A stretch of DNA of 64,000 bases from contig WPIO01000037.1 of NCBI GenBank assembly GCA_009760855.2, forward strand, positions 3,527,501 through 3,591,500, written 5' to 3'. The notes under the pieces are model-generated. The model was not told the origin of the DNA, did no database searches, and saw only the letters and a list, made by a program, of their open reading frames with translations. This DNA is from Cristatella mucedo. Taxonomy: Eukaryota; Bryozoa; Phylactolaemata; Cristatellidae. Shown here piece after piece: positions 1 to 9,617 of the stretch (positions are counted from its first letter, which is position 1; every line of letters begins with the position of its first letter). Both the position numbers and the translations under genes were made by a program.

Positions 1-355
1 GTAAATGAATGAAATAATGAATATGGGCTTGACGTGCTCGTCACATGACTGCATCATACCAGACCGCGGTTGAATAGCTAAAATGGAGTCGTTTTGCATA
101 CAGCTGGCCAACTTTCTGCCACGGGCATTAAGCCCATATCAGGATTATCAACGTGGTAACCGGCATCTACTTATATTTACATTATGTAACCACGTTTTAG
201 AGAAAAATCTTATTTATGTTACGGTTTAAAATTTAGTGTTTCGGGTTTGCATGCTTTTCAGGTTAGGGTGTTGAGTTTAGTGATAAGATTTTGTATTTTA
301 TCAAATTTACGGCTTAGAGTATCATCGGGGCGCGTGGGCCATCGCTTTCGCTCAC
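1..355. other. Intron 5 of thioesterase copy A (partial)
   Basis: Noncoding sequence between the left edge and exon 5 of copy A. It aligns by eye with the corresponding intron of copy B near 11450-12056 (shared text around 'accgcgg', 'aacagctaaaa' and the CACGTGG stretch further on), so it belongs to the duplicated unit. Exon 6 of copy A must lie left of the window. Confidence 0.7.
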
Positions 356-559
356 CGGAACTTGTTTCGACGACATCGTACAGCAGCCACTCATCGGCCC
401 TAGCGGGCCGGTGGAACCATATCACGTGGTCGAGCGACGTCACCAGGAGTTTGAGCACCGGATCGAAGTAAATGGCTGGCTTGTTGGAGAAGCCGCAGGA
501 GAGCACCATGTGGTCGGAGGCACACACCATCGCACCCTGGTGATTGCAGTCGTCGTCAC
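356..559 (-). CDS. ACOT8: ACOT8-like copy A, exon 5
   Basis: 204 nt. Acceptor is gattcactcgCAG and donor is TCCG|GTGAGCG. It encodes the second hotdog domain core with catalytic Asp in ASDHMVLS, the membrane-of-hotdog strand NKPAIYFDP, and catalytic Ser in TSLDHVIWFH. Enters in phase 1 and leaves in phase 1. Confidence 0.9.
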
Positions 560-1539
560 CTGCGAGTGAATCGGGCCAGCTGGGACCGTACAGCCGAGCT
601 AGCTTGGGCTGCCGCAAGCTGAGGGCACCCGCCTGGGGAGGGGGGCTATTTCGCTGCGGACGGCGGCGGCGGCGTCCGAGCATGCGGTCCGAGTCTGCTG
701 CTGATGGTCCTGGCCGTGTCTCGGACGTGGAGCCGGCCGCCGACATGCTCAAGAGATATATTGGCCAGGCTGCTAAGGCGGCGCTTATGTTGACGCGGTG
801 GTGGTGATTAAGTCGAGGCCTTTTCTAGGGTCCCAGCTAGAGCGTCGCACACGCGCTCCGAGTCCCCGCCACAGCTTGGCGCGCTCGACGGTCACGGCCG
901 TTCTGAACTGAGCGGGAGTACAGCGATCCAGGGCCCTATTGCCATAAGTTGGCCAAGACGCATCGTCGCAGCGTTTCGCATGTCGGCTGCGAGCCGTAGA
1001 TCGCATCCGCGCTGCCTGAAGCCTCTCGTCTGCAAAAAGCGCCCTTTATAGGAGCGTCTCTCATTACCCAGAGGCTCCTGCGCCTTGATCCAGTACGTCC
1101 GCCGCGGCGTGGGCCTGAGCTGGTGGAAGCCTTCGGGATCGATGGGCTTCAGTTCGGATGGGTAGTCGTCCTCGATGAACCCCCTTATGAGCGAATCTTC
1201 CGCGGCCGAAAGAGAGTGCTTCCTGCAAGCACGGAGCGCACGCTGTGCAGAGTCCGAAGGTGAATTTGGCACTCGTGGAGGGTTGTCGATGTTTCAGCTA
1301 AGTTCAATTGAAGTCGCTTTTGCCAGAATATTGTCCGTAGCCCTAAAAGTGCTGCCATCAAGGGCTGTTCGAAATCATTCTTGGTTTGCAATTTCAGGTT
1401 AGGTTATACAAGAGGACCACTTCGCAATGGTATCGCCGCCGTGGTATCTAGAGAATGAGCGTAGGGAGAAATAAATAGTGTTTCAAAATTGCTCTACGCG
1501 ATAGTGGGAGAGAGACACAGAGAGACAGAGAGATAGAGT

Positions 1540-1580
<41 letters not shown>

Positions 1581-4500
1581 GGATAGAGAGAGAGAGAGAA
1601 GAAGAGAGAGAGAGAGAGTGAGGGAGAGAGAGACAGAGAGAGAGAAAGATAGGGGGAGATAGAAATAGAGAGAAAGAGAGAGTGAGAGAGAGAGAGAGGG
1701 AGAGAGAGAGAGAGAGAGAGAGAGAAAGATAGGGGGAGATAGAAATAGAGAGAAAGAGAGAGTGAGTGAGAAATAGATTGAGCAATAAAGAGAGCAGGCG
1801 ATGGGGGAAGATAGAGATAGAGAGAAAGAGAGTGAAAGAGAAAGATCAGGAGAGGGTGAGATATTCTAGAGAGAGTGAAAGATAAACGGAGAGCAATAGG
1901 GGGAGAGAAAGAGAGAGAGCGAGCGGGGGGGGAGAGAAAGCAAACAACCTGAATAGAGGGGCAAATCACAATGCCGCGTAATACTCGATCCCACGAAGAA
2001 CAGAGACATAGATAAAGAGATTAAAATAGAAAGTGATAAATATAAAATGGCAGAGAGAAATCGCGTGCAAGAGGTCGAGGTGAAAAAAGTAGCATAATTT
2101 CAGGCAGCTTCGAGCAAATAAATATTAAAATGCTGTTAAAGACGAGAGCTGAAAGCTGAAAGAAACCCTCCAATTCTTTCCCACACGACCTCTGTAAATA
2201 GCTCGTGCAGACCGGTTTTTTAAGTCGGCTCCTCTGGGCTTGTGAAGAAGTTGGCCGGCGTATTATTGCAATCTACCAAGATCTAGTAACTAAATGTCAG
2301 TCTAAAAATAAAGCCAAGCTTGAGCATTATACACGACTGGTTTTTATTACAGTACACATGGATAATTTCGCGGGTTTCCACTTGCGCATTATCGGCCAGT
2401 GGTCTGCAGCGTCTCAGCTCGACCGACCGGCGTACCGTTATCTACCGCTGAGCAGCTGCAAAAAGTGAGTCAACAAATGATTGCATACAGTTGAAGACCG
2501 AATTTTAGATGAAGTATGCGATGCAGTTAACAATTATCCGACGCCATTTGGTGTCGGTCGCTGTACTTCAATAGCGAGCGACAGATCAGACTGGAACTTG
2601 GCGGACCACGGGCGTAAAAAACGCGACGGTGGAAACACGCGAAAACCGTCCCCGGTCACTGACAATCTATTAATCGACGCCACTCTCTTTTTTAGTGATT
2701 GCACCACCACCGTTTACTGCCAGATCACAGCAGATCGCGGTGATTCCGATTCAACCAATGAAAAAGTGGCTGCAAGGGGTTATTGGGAGTTATCTAAACT
2801 AATGCAGTGCCGTGCCAGTGATGCCCAGGCGAGATGCGAGACGCTCAAGAAGGCAAATGGACCGCAACCTTTCCAAGGACCTGCTCCACGAGTAACATGC
2901 ACCCGCGGCGACGTCGATCGAGCCCGGCGGCTGCCTCGACGCACGAAGTAGAGCGCTCGGAGCCAGGCGAAGCCGGAAGCGAAACGGGTCGGCCAAAGCG
3001 GACGCGTGCAGCGTCGCACCTGTCCGAGTAGAACTTGCCCAAGTCGAGAGGCGGCAGGTCGGAGTGATGGGGCACGTGCGGCGGTGGCAGACGATAGTTC
3101 AAGCAGCCGTCTTCGGCTTTGTGGAAGGATGCCATCACGGACATGACCATCTTGCCATTTTGACTGACCGAGACGCTTCGAGTGTTAAAGACGTTGCCAT
3201 CTTTAATTCGCTCCACATGGTACATGATAGGCGCGTCGTTGGTGGCTGCAAATGCGGTGAGGCCGCTCTGAGAACGAGCTCGGGCTTAACGCGCACTCTC
3301 GACACTTCCGGAAAAGATGTATGCGCGAGCAGCTGGCTGGCGAGCTCTCGCGATCGTCCGCCTCATTCGCCGGTGCCGAGCGCAGGCGCTGGCGAGCGCT
3401 CGAGCAGCGCGCTCAGCGCGCTCAGGACCGTCTTTGTGCTTCGACTCCAAAGAAACTCGCGGGATGGTTCCGCAAAGGTAAAGGCGACTCGGGCGGGCAG
3501 TCGCGAGTCGCTGCTGGAAATAAACCCGAAGTGACTTGCGACTGTCTTTATTATGAATTTCAGCGAAATACCTAGCGGAATTCGTTACACCAGACCTGAA
3601 AATAAAATTATTATCAAGCGCGTCGACAGTAAATTTCCGTAAATAATGATTCTAAACCATTTGGTAGAGCGTTCGCTTTTCATGACCTCGGTCCTGAGGT
3701 CTTGGGTTCGAATCCTGCGGTGGGCGATTCTGTATCGCCGCTGCAAGCGGTGGTGACAGTCGTATAGGCTCTTCTGTCGCTATACAAAAGAGGCTGTTAA
3801 ATAAGCTAGTATTTTATTCATGTTAGATGCGCATTGTTTTGGAGCGCCCGCAAGGTCCGATAAGAAGTTCAAACATCTTTGACCAATAGATATACGCAAC
3901 CTACCTAGTGAAGTAGCATCCCCTGGTACTAAGATGTGAGAAAACGCCTATTCATGCTAAAAATTTTCTAGCCTGACATTATTTACATCGAAGCACCAAG
4001 GATATTTTGACATTCAGTAAACCAGAAGTAAAAAGGCGTCTTTCGCCTGACGACATAAAGTATGGGGGCTCTTTGTTGCTGGCGCATTACTCTACTGTCA
4101 GTATCACCTGCATACGTTAGTGATGCACCAGTTGATGTCACCAACCGAGATTCCTGAATTCAGAGCTACACCGACGTTGGTCATGCGTTGACTAGTTAGT
4201 TAGCAGCTGTAAGAGCGCATTATTTTCGGCGGCAGCCTTGTTCCGACCGGACGCGGAAGTCGCTGCTTCCTGGTTGTAACGAGGTTAAAAAGAGCTGAGA
4301 ACGCGGGTGGAGAAAGTTGCGCTGGAGCGAATACCGTAAAGCAAGAGGTTGGCATAGCAATAGTCCCGTGGCACGAGAAAAGAGTGAACCGGCAAAGTAT
4401 ATGGAGAATGCCACTGCAGAGTTTCTACATTGATGAGTTCAGAGTTCACGCCGTTTAGTTGCCGCTTCTACAATGCCGAGTCTGGAAATTTAGGCGATTA

Positions 4501-5600
4501 ACGAGTGAGAATTATTTCGGATGACTTCTCTTTCCTCCCCGCACTCGGTAGCTCGCTTCCGGCGAGTGCGATCGACTCACCGGGTCTCACGAAGTAGGCG
4601 TGCGCGCTGTGCAGTGTCAGTCCGGCGTTGGCAGTGCGGCCGGCAGCGGCCATCGCCTGGCCCATCGCTTGTCCGCCGAACACCGTGTGCGAGTAGCTGG
4701 GAATCCACATTGGAGCGCGGTTCCTGGAAAGGTCAAGGACTGCCGCTGCCTGCTGCCTCGCTGAGCGCGCGGCTTCGTCGTGTCGTTAGCGGTGAGTGCA
4801 GTCAGCCACTCGCTTCGCTCGGAGAGAGCTCGGCGGACGGTGGATTGCTCGTAGCGTCCGGACGAGGGGCGGAACGCAGCTCAGTAACGCTTTGTAGAAC
4901 GCAGAACGCAACTCAGTAATGCAGCTCAGCTTTGAGCGCTGCGAGCGGCGAGAGCGGAGCCGGGAGCATTGAGTCGAACGTATGCGCCCGCTCGCCGACG
5001 AAGCGCTGGCTGGTGCCTGTGCGGGCACAGCGGCGAGCGTTCGAGAGCGCACGCTCGCTGCTTAGAGCGTGCGCTCTCCGAGAGTAAAGGAGGTTCACTG
5101 GTGTCTCTGCGTAGCGTACGGGCCATAATGGCCGATTAACTGGCGGCGGCCAATCTCAACGGAAGCCGAAGCATTGGGCCGTGAACGTGTGGCCAAGAAC
5201 CTGCAAGCTGTGCCCTCACCCGTAAGTTTTCCTTATAGATACACTGCAGGGACTTGAGATTTTAATAGGCCACGGGAGGAACTAAATCTCCGTCGAAGCA
5301 CAAAACGTACGGATGCAGCTTGCTCGCTGGAGCCCAATCCCTGAAGCAGCGAGCATTTCGCAGCAAACTTTTTTTTTTCGCAGCGGTGGACTTTTATTTA
5401 ATACGTAAAAGTCAAAATAAAGTTTACATGCGTACTTGTGTGTTGAAATACCGCGCCAAGTCCGATCGAGAAATATACCGTCTGTCGGTGCGTCACTCTG
5501 GCTTTGCTCGTTGTCCCAGCTGACTGACTGACTGCTCAGGCGCACGGTTACCTTTTCGATGATGTGTCGCACGAATGTGTCGCTTCATGCGCGAATGGAC

Positions 5601-5635
<35 letters not shown>

Positions 5636-7090
5636 TCACTTGATAAAGCGCCCTCAGAGAACTCAATCTCTCTCTAGGCGCTTTACATTTGCTGCAAAGT
5701 GAACGTACGTCTGCCTCGTCCGCTCGACCTCGAAGAACTGCCGCCTTGTGCACATTCGTTATTCAACAGAGGGAAATTAAGTTTTCCAATAACAGCTGGG
5801 ACTTCCGCGGTTTAACGCCACCCTATGATTTGGCGCGAAAAAGGAGTCAGCATTTCGGTAGCCCGAACGTCAGCAGCCGACGCACGCGACACGCTTCAGG
5901 AAAGAGGCTGCCGCGTTTGTCAACAGCGAGCGAAAGGGCGCGCGCTGAAGCGTTTGGCGGCAGTCAGGAGGTGGGACCGGAAGCCTCGCCCACGCCTGTC
6001 GTACTGATTGCAGCTGATAGGGCGCGTCTGCCATCGCCTCGCCGGACGCGAGCGGTCGAAATCAACGTGGCAGCGGCGGCAGCTGAAAGCAGACGCTACC
6101 GGTCGAAGTCGGCGAACCGAGGCGGGGAGGGAGCAGGGACGGCACCGTACAGCTACTGGCCACTGGCGACTTTCGAGGCGGCCCGTGGGCGGCAGCAGAC
6201 GACAGTAGCGTCCAGCAGCTAAAGCTAAAGCGGGAAACATGTGTGGGCCGCCGCTGCAGCAGGCTGTCTTGTTCTACTAACCAAGCCTGGGTCGATGCGA
6301 CGCGCCCTCCTACCGACGGAGCCGGCATGCGTCGCAAGGGACGCCAGCATCTTGGCATCGCCGAGCGCCTGCTCGGCGTTCGCACCGGCGCAGCGCTCGG
6401 AGGAAGAAAGGCGGGGTGCGTGTCTACTTTATATATGATTCATTTGTAGAGCGCCCACTTTGTATAGCGCTACTTTGGCTTCCCTTTCTGCTGCTCCCGC
6501 TTCGTCGCCAGCAGCAGCAGCAGCAGCAGCAGCTGTGCCGTCCCTGTCGTCCGCCCGCTCCCGCGGTCGGTCCTCGTGGGCGCGAGCCAGAGTTGGCACG
6601 AGAGTTGGCGCGAGTTCAGAGTTGGCGCGAGCGCAATCTCGCGTCGGCAGGAGCCATGGTCCGGGGCCCGGATGCCCTCGAGAGGCTTGGCGCCGGGGCC
6701 ACGATTGGCGCCCAAAGTTTTCTTTGGGTCCGAACGGTCCGGCGCTTCGGTCGCACCCGCCCCCTCCCCCCCCACCGCCGCTATCCCTCGGCTCGCTACA
6801 TCGATCGCGAGGCAGCGGGAGCAGCTCAGCGCTCGCTGCCTGCGCAGCGGCTGCTGCGCGCGAGACGAAAGCGACGGATGTCGAGCGGGCGGCTCGCCGC
6901 CGCTTTACCTGAACACGTTTTCCTCGACGCGTTCGATCTCCTGGAAGGATCGATTCATTCCGCGGGCATCGTGCGCCCGCCGTCCGCGACTCGTGTCAGC
7001 GGCGGTGGCGGCGGCAGCAGCCGACACCGGCGTGGCCGCAGCCGCCGCAGAGACGGTCGCGGCGCCTCGTATCAGTCTCCGCGAAAGCAT
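356..7090 (-). CDS. ACOT8: Acyl-CoA thioesterase, ACOT8/TesB family, copy A (exons 1-5; 3' end off window)
   Basis: Hydrolyses fatty acyl-CoA to free fatty acid and CoA (family knowledge). Exons on the minus strand: 6909-7090, 4581-4723, 3020-3245, 1068-1222, 356-559. Splice phases are 2, 1, 2, 1, then 1 at the end of exon 5, identical to copy B, and every junction uses GT/AG with plausible consensus. Exon 1 begins MLSRRLIRGAATVS, rich in Arg, Ala and Ser without acidic residues, like a mitochondrial presequence. Exon 2 holds the first hotdog landmark FGGQ and ends at YFVRP. Exon 5 holds the catalytic Asp (ASDHMVLS) and Ser (TSLDHVIWFH). The catalytic Gln would be in exon 6, beyond position 1. 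No stop or frameshift is seen, so this copy is probably functional. Start chosen: the ATG at 7090, which opens the presequence and is conserved in copy B. Confidence 0.9.
1068..1222 (-). CDS. ACOT8: ACOT8-like copy A, exon 4
   Basis: 155 nt. Acceptor cgtgcttgCAG, donor CTGG|GTAATGA. Encodes the linker between the two hotdog halves (SELKPIDPEGF...TYWIKAQEPLG), matching the family's IEIKPVNP and FWVRA positions. Enters in phase 2, leaves in phase 1. Confidence 0.88.
1507..1930. repeat. (GA)n microsatellite, interrupted
   Basis: About 420 bp of almost pure purine on the plus strand with GATA and GACA interruptions, inside intron 3 of copy A. Contains an internal direct repeat of a ~100-bp segment ('gagaaagatagggggagata' appears at about 1643 and 1723). 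The Ser/Leu open frames on the complement are artefacts. Confidence 0.95.
2795..2850 (-). mobile_element. Short CR1/L2-like LINE reverse-transcriptase remnant
   Basis: The minus strand encodes LGITGTALH, the conserved stretch just after motif A of CR1/L2-like reverse transcriptases. The same remnant, longer, is in copy B at about 14815-15160, so the insertion predates the duplication. Confidence 0.6.
3020..3245 (-). CDS. ACOT8: ACOT8-like copy A, exon 3
   Basis: 226 nt. Acceptor gcatttgCAG, donor GACAG|GTGCGA. Encodes the family's YQVERxRxG...RSV region as YHVERIKDGNVFNTRSV, followed by ASFHKAEDG and a Pro-rich loop ending GKFYSD. Joining to exon 4 restores the expected Arg-Lys linker in frame. 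Confidence 0.88.
3655..3812 (+). mobile_element. tRNA-derived SINE, copy 1
   Basis: Has a tRNA-like head with an A-box-like 'ggtagagcg' and a perfect B box GGTTCGAATCC at about 3705-3715, then a body 'gccgctgcaagcggtggtga' and a tail 'ggctcttctgtcgctata' followed by 'aaaagaggctgttaaataag'. At least four other copies in this window share the body and tail (22.7, 27.9, 56.7 and 59.6 kb). Confidence 0.82.
4581..4723 (-). CDS. ACOT8: ACOT8-like copy A, exon 2
   Basis: 143 nt. Acceptor ccttgacctttcCAG, donor ACCCG|GTGAGTCG. Encodes NRAPMWIPSY then VFGGQAMGQAM and ends HAYFVRP, the most diagnostic stretch of the TesB/ACOT8 first hotdog domain. The Met inside this exon is not the start: the upstream bases stay open to the acceptor and join exon 1 in phase. 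Confidence 0.92.
5601..5697 (-). mobile_element. LINE 3' terminus with (AAT)n tail
   Basis: A (TAA)n run followed by 'cacttgataaagcgccctca' and 'aggcgctttacatttgctg'. The same 3' end occurs at 21566, 55297 and, diverged, 27420 and 46860, each next to a trinucleotide run. This is typical of CR1/L2-like elements that end in microsatellite tails. Confidence 0.8.
5698..6908. other. GC-rich intron 1 of copy A, duplicated block
   Basis: GC-rich intron. It aligns with 18500-19826 of copy B and, more weakly, 37740-38700 of copy C (shared 'agaggctgccgcgtttgtca', 'agcagctgatagggcg', and 'cccaaagttttctttgggtc', itself a palindrome). Holds a (CAG)n run at 6509-6533 that is shorter in copy B. The Arg/Ala-rich open frames have no splice or family support. 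Confidence 0.6.
6909..7090 (-). CDS. ACOT8: ACOT8-like copy A, exon 1 with mitochondrial-type presequence
   Basis: 182 nt from ATG at 7090 to the donor GTTCAG|GTAAAGC. The first ~45 residues start MLSRRLIRGAATVSAAA and continue as a poly-Ala tract with Arg, Thr and Ser and no acidic residue until the end. The conserved part SFQEIERVEENVFR follows and corresponds to the family's LExLDExLFRG. Joins exon 2 in phase 2. Confidence 0.85.
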
Positions 7091-7330
7091 GACTCGTCGC
7101 GTGCTCGCAGCGGCTCCCAGGGGGAGCGACAGCGGCCGAGTAAGCTACTGGTCGCCTAGACGGAGAGCGCACGAGTTAAATGAGCTCGTCAGCCAATCAT
7201 AACGCCGCACCGGGAATCCGACCCGGAGGCATGCCGGCGGCGACGCCCGCCGTATCGACGGCTGGGGACGGCTTTAGTATCCGAGGCTGAGCGTGGCTCA
7301 TCCAAGGACACGCCTCCGTGGCTGCGGATT
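7091..7330 (-). promoter_or_regulatory. Proximal promoter of copy A, inverted CCAAT box
   Basis: Upstream of the copy A start. CCAAT lies at 7193-7197 on the plus strand, reading ATTGG toward the gene, about 100 bp from the ATG. The surrounding 'gctcgtcagccaatcataac' is identical in copy B and nearly kept in copy C, while flanking bases differ. No TATA box is seen. The transcription start is not determined. Confidence 0.55.
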
Positions 7331-9415
7331 ACCTCTGCAGCGAGTAGCCAAAATGAGGCCATGAAGATTTATGTAAATATTAAAAAAATATAATTCATTT
7401 ATATAGCGCCCCAAGAGAACGTGAAGGGCGTAAGTTCAAGTCTTTCCAGCTGCTGAAACATGGTGTTTTGAAAGGTTTCAGTAAAGCAGCATTGAACGTA
7501 CATAGTTTGCTACGCATATAACCCTGGTTTTGCCCAGGGGTACGGTTATCGCCTTTGACGACTGAGGTCTCGGGCTCGAGCCCTGAATTACGGTTAGAGC
7601 GGAACTTTTGCGTAAGGCTCGTGGATTTCGGCGAGCCTTGCTAGCGGCCGCCATAGTTACAAACAGACAGCGCACAACAAGCTGACCGAACGGTGAGCTG
7701 CACGCGCCGAGCTGACGGCTGCCCCGTTTGCCAGACTCAAGAGGCTAGACTCAAAAGCGAGACTCTTCAAAGGCTATCTACCATGCCAGCGTCTACCTAC
7801 ATAGTTTGCTACGTGTATAGTCTTGGTTTTGCCCAGGGGTGTGGTTATCGTCTCTAAAGTCTGAGATGGCCGGCTGGAACTCTGAATTGCGGTAAGAGCA
7901 GTACGTTCGCATGAGCCCGATAGAATTTGTCTAGCCACGCTAGCTGCCGCCACGGTCACACGCAGACAGCGCGCACGCAGCTGACCGAGCGTCGAGCTTC
8001 GCGCGCCGCTCGGTCTCGCTTCCGGCTGCTCCACTGGCTCGACTAGCTGGATGGCTGCCGCAGCGAGTCTGACGTGCCGGCAGCTGGAGCTTCCGCTCCG
8101 CCGGTCAGGGCTAGGGTCAGGGCCGTGACAGCGTTGCTGCTGCTGCGTTCGCTTGCCACAGCTGCCACTCGAGCCTGGCCTCTTTCTCTTGCGAAGGCCG
8201 TTTTTTGTCCGCGAACCGCCGTCGCCGTCGTCGCACCGTGGGTCGCCTAGTTGGCAGCAGAATAGACAGATAGGCCGCTTCTAGTCCTTGGGGGCTGGGT
8301 GGGTGAGGGGGCGGGCTAAAGCCGCCGTCGCCTGCGAGTTCGGCAGCGAGACGAGGGCACGAGAAGTAGGTGCGGAAGGGCCTCGGCTCGAGGCGCCGGC
8401 AGTTGCAGCGGAGCAGCTGCAGCCACAGCGAGCTCCGCGGGCTCGAGCGAGCGAGATTACGCGAGCGCCTGCTCGCTGTCACTCCCGACTGACTCGCGCC
8501 ACGGACGAGCGCAATCTTTAGGGCAAGGTGCTGCTGGCGAGTATAACTGTTCGCAGTGGACTTTAACCCACTGGCTGCTGCTGCGTAATCTCTCAGCTCT
8601 AGCCTCCAGGTATCGGCGTGTGAGGTCACAATCGGTCACGGGATACCCGCCTATGATCTGCAAACGAATCCGGGGCAGTCGAAGTCAAAGAAGGAGGCGA
8701 TATATGTGTTTAATCGTGAGGCTCAAAAGTTAGGGCCCGGTCACGATACAAGAACGGATCGCCGCTTATCGCATGGAATTCTGGAGAGGCTCAGGTATAC
8801 GCCTGCTGGCTCTGACGCACTGCCTTAATTCCGATTGGCCGAATGGCACACAGTCTTGGCTTATCGAAGGAAATTGCACCAGCTTCTCAAACCAATTTAT
8901 TTTTGCCCAATACAAGGCGTCGAACATCTGCTTTGAATGCATTGTTTTGTCAGCGTTTGAAATGGCAGCTTCCAAGCGCTACAGCATCACAGTCACAGCG
9001 AGTCACAGTGCAGCAGTGGCTTTTGCAAGTAAAAATAAACTCCAGTGAATGAAAAACAAGGCAGTTTACACGGGAAATTGGTCCTAGACAGCCACCAGGT
9101 GCCTAGAAGTCTAACTATGGCTCAAGGCCACTCGCTATGGCGCTCACACCAGGGCGCTGAGCTGTCACTGAGAGTGGCAGAACCACGTCGTCGGGCTGCA
9201 GCGCGCAGATCACTGTCTGACGGACGTGGCCACGGCTTGTTCAGCCTTGAAACCCAGCACCCTGGCAAGGCTCGTCAGAGTGCACCGAGAATCCGAGGGA
9301 TGCAAAACAAAGGTGTCATAACCGTCTATGGTGTCTGACGGAGCCCGGACAGTTATCGGTGATCAGCGGTCACTGGTTGCCGTCGTTTAGGCTGGGGAGA
9401 GAAAGTCAAGAATTG
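7331..9415. other. Intergenic spacer between copies A and B
   Basis: No supported gene. 7478-8100 aligns with 20590-21030 (shared 'ttggttttgcccagggg', 'ctgaattgcggtaagagcag', 'ctgctccactggctcgacta'). 8510-8660 aligns with 24430-24560 and 41500-41600 ('gtggactttaaccc', 'gcgtaatctctcagctct'). These blocks are the upstream part of the duplicated unit. Around 7530-7590 there is a tRNA-like B box 'ggctcgagccc', possibly an old SINE head. Confidence 0.6.
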
Positions 9416-9421
9416 AGAGAA

Positions 9422-9457
<36 letters not shown>

Positions 9458-9491
9458 GAACACACGCACACACACACACACACACACACAA
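9416..9491. repeat. (GA)n(CA)n microsatellite
   Basis: Compound dinucleotide tract just 3' of the copy B stop codon. Copy C has a (TA)n tract at the corresponding site. Confidence 0.95.
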
Positions 9492-9504
9492 ATATCGTAG
9501 CGAC

Positions 9505-9617
9505 TCAGGCCTTGGTCGCTCCTTTCATCTGCCTTATGAGACCTTCTTGTGCAAATGAGGCCACCAAAGTACCGTCGCTAGTCCAGATATGTCCTTGTAG
9601 ACAGGTACGGCCACCGC
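9505..9617 (-). CDS. ACOT8: ACOT8-like copy B, exon 6 (terminal)
   Basis: 113 nt including TGA at 9505-9507. Acceptor cattccttgCAG. Encodes GRTCLQGHIWTSDGTLVAS then FAQEGLIR with the catalytic Gln, ending KGATKA. This matches the family's GLVHGRLWRQDG and AQEGVIR. Confidence 0.93.

Noticed and set aside
3655-3730. Possible functional tRNA gene
   Set aside because: A and B boxes are present but a full cloverleaf with matching acceptor stem is not, and the same head-body-tail recurs at four other sites, so it is a SINE.
6416-7202. Arg/Ala/Pro-rich plus-strand frames of 150-250 codons
   Set aside because: GC-rich shadow frames antisense to exon 1 and intron 1 of the thioesterase gene; splicing and homology support the minus strand.
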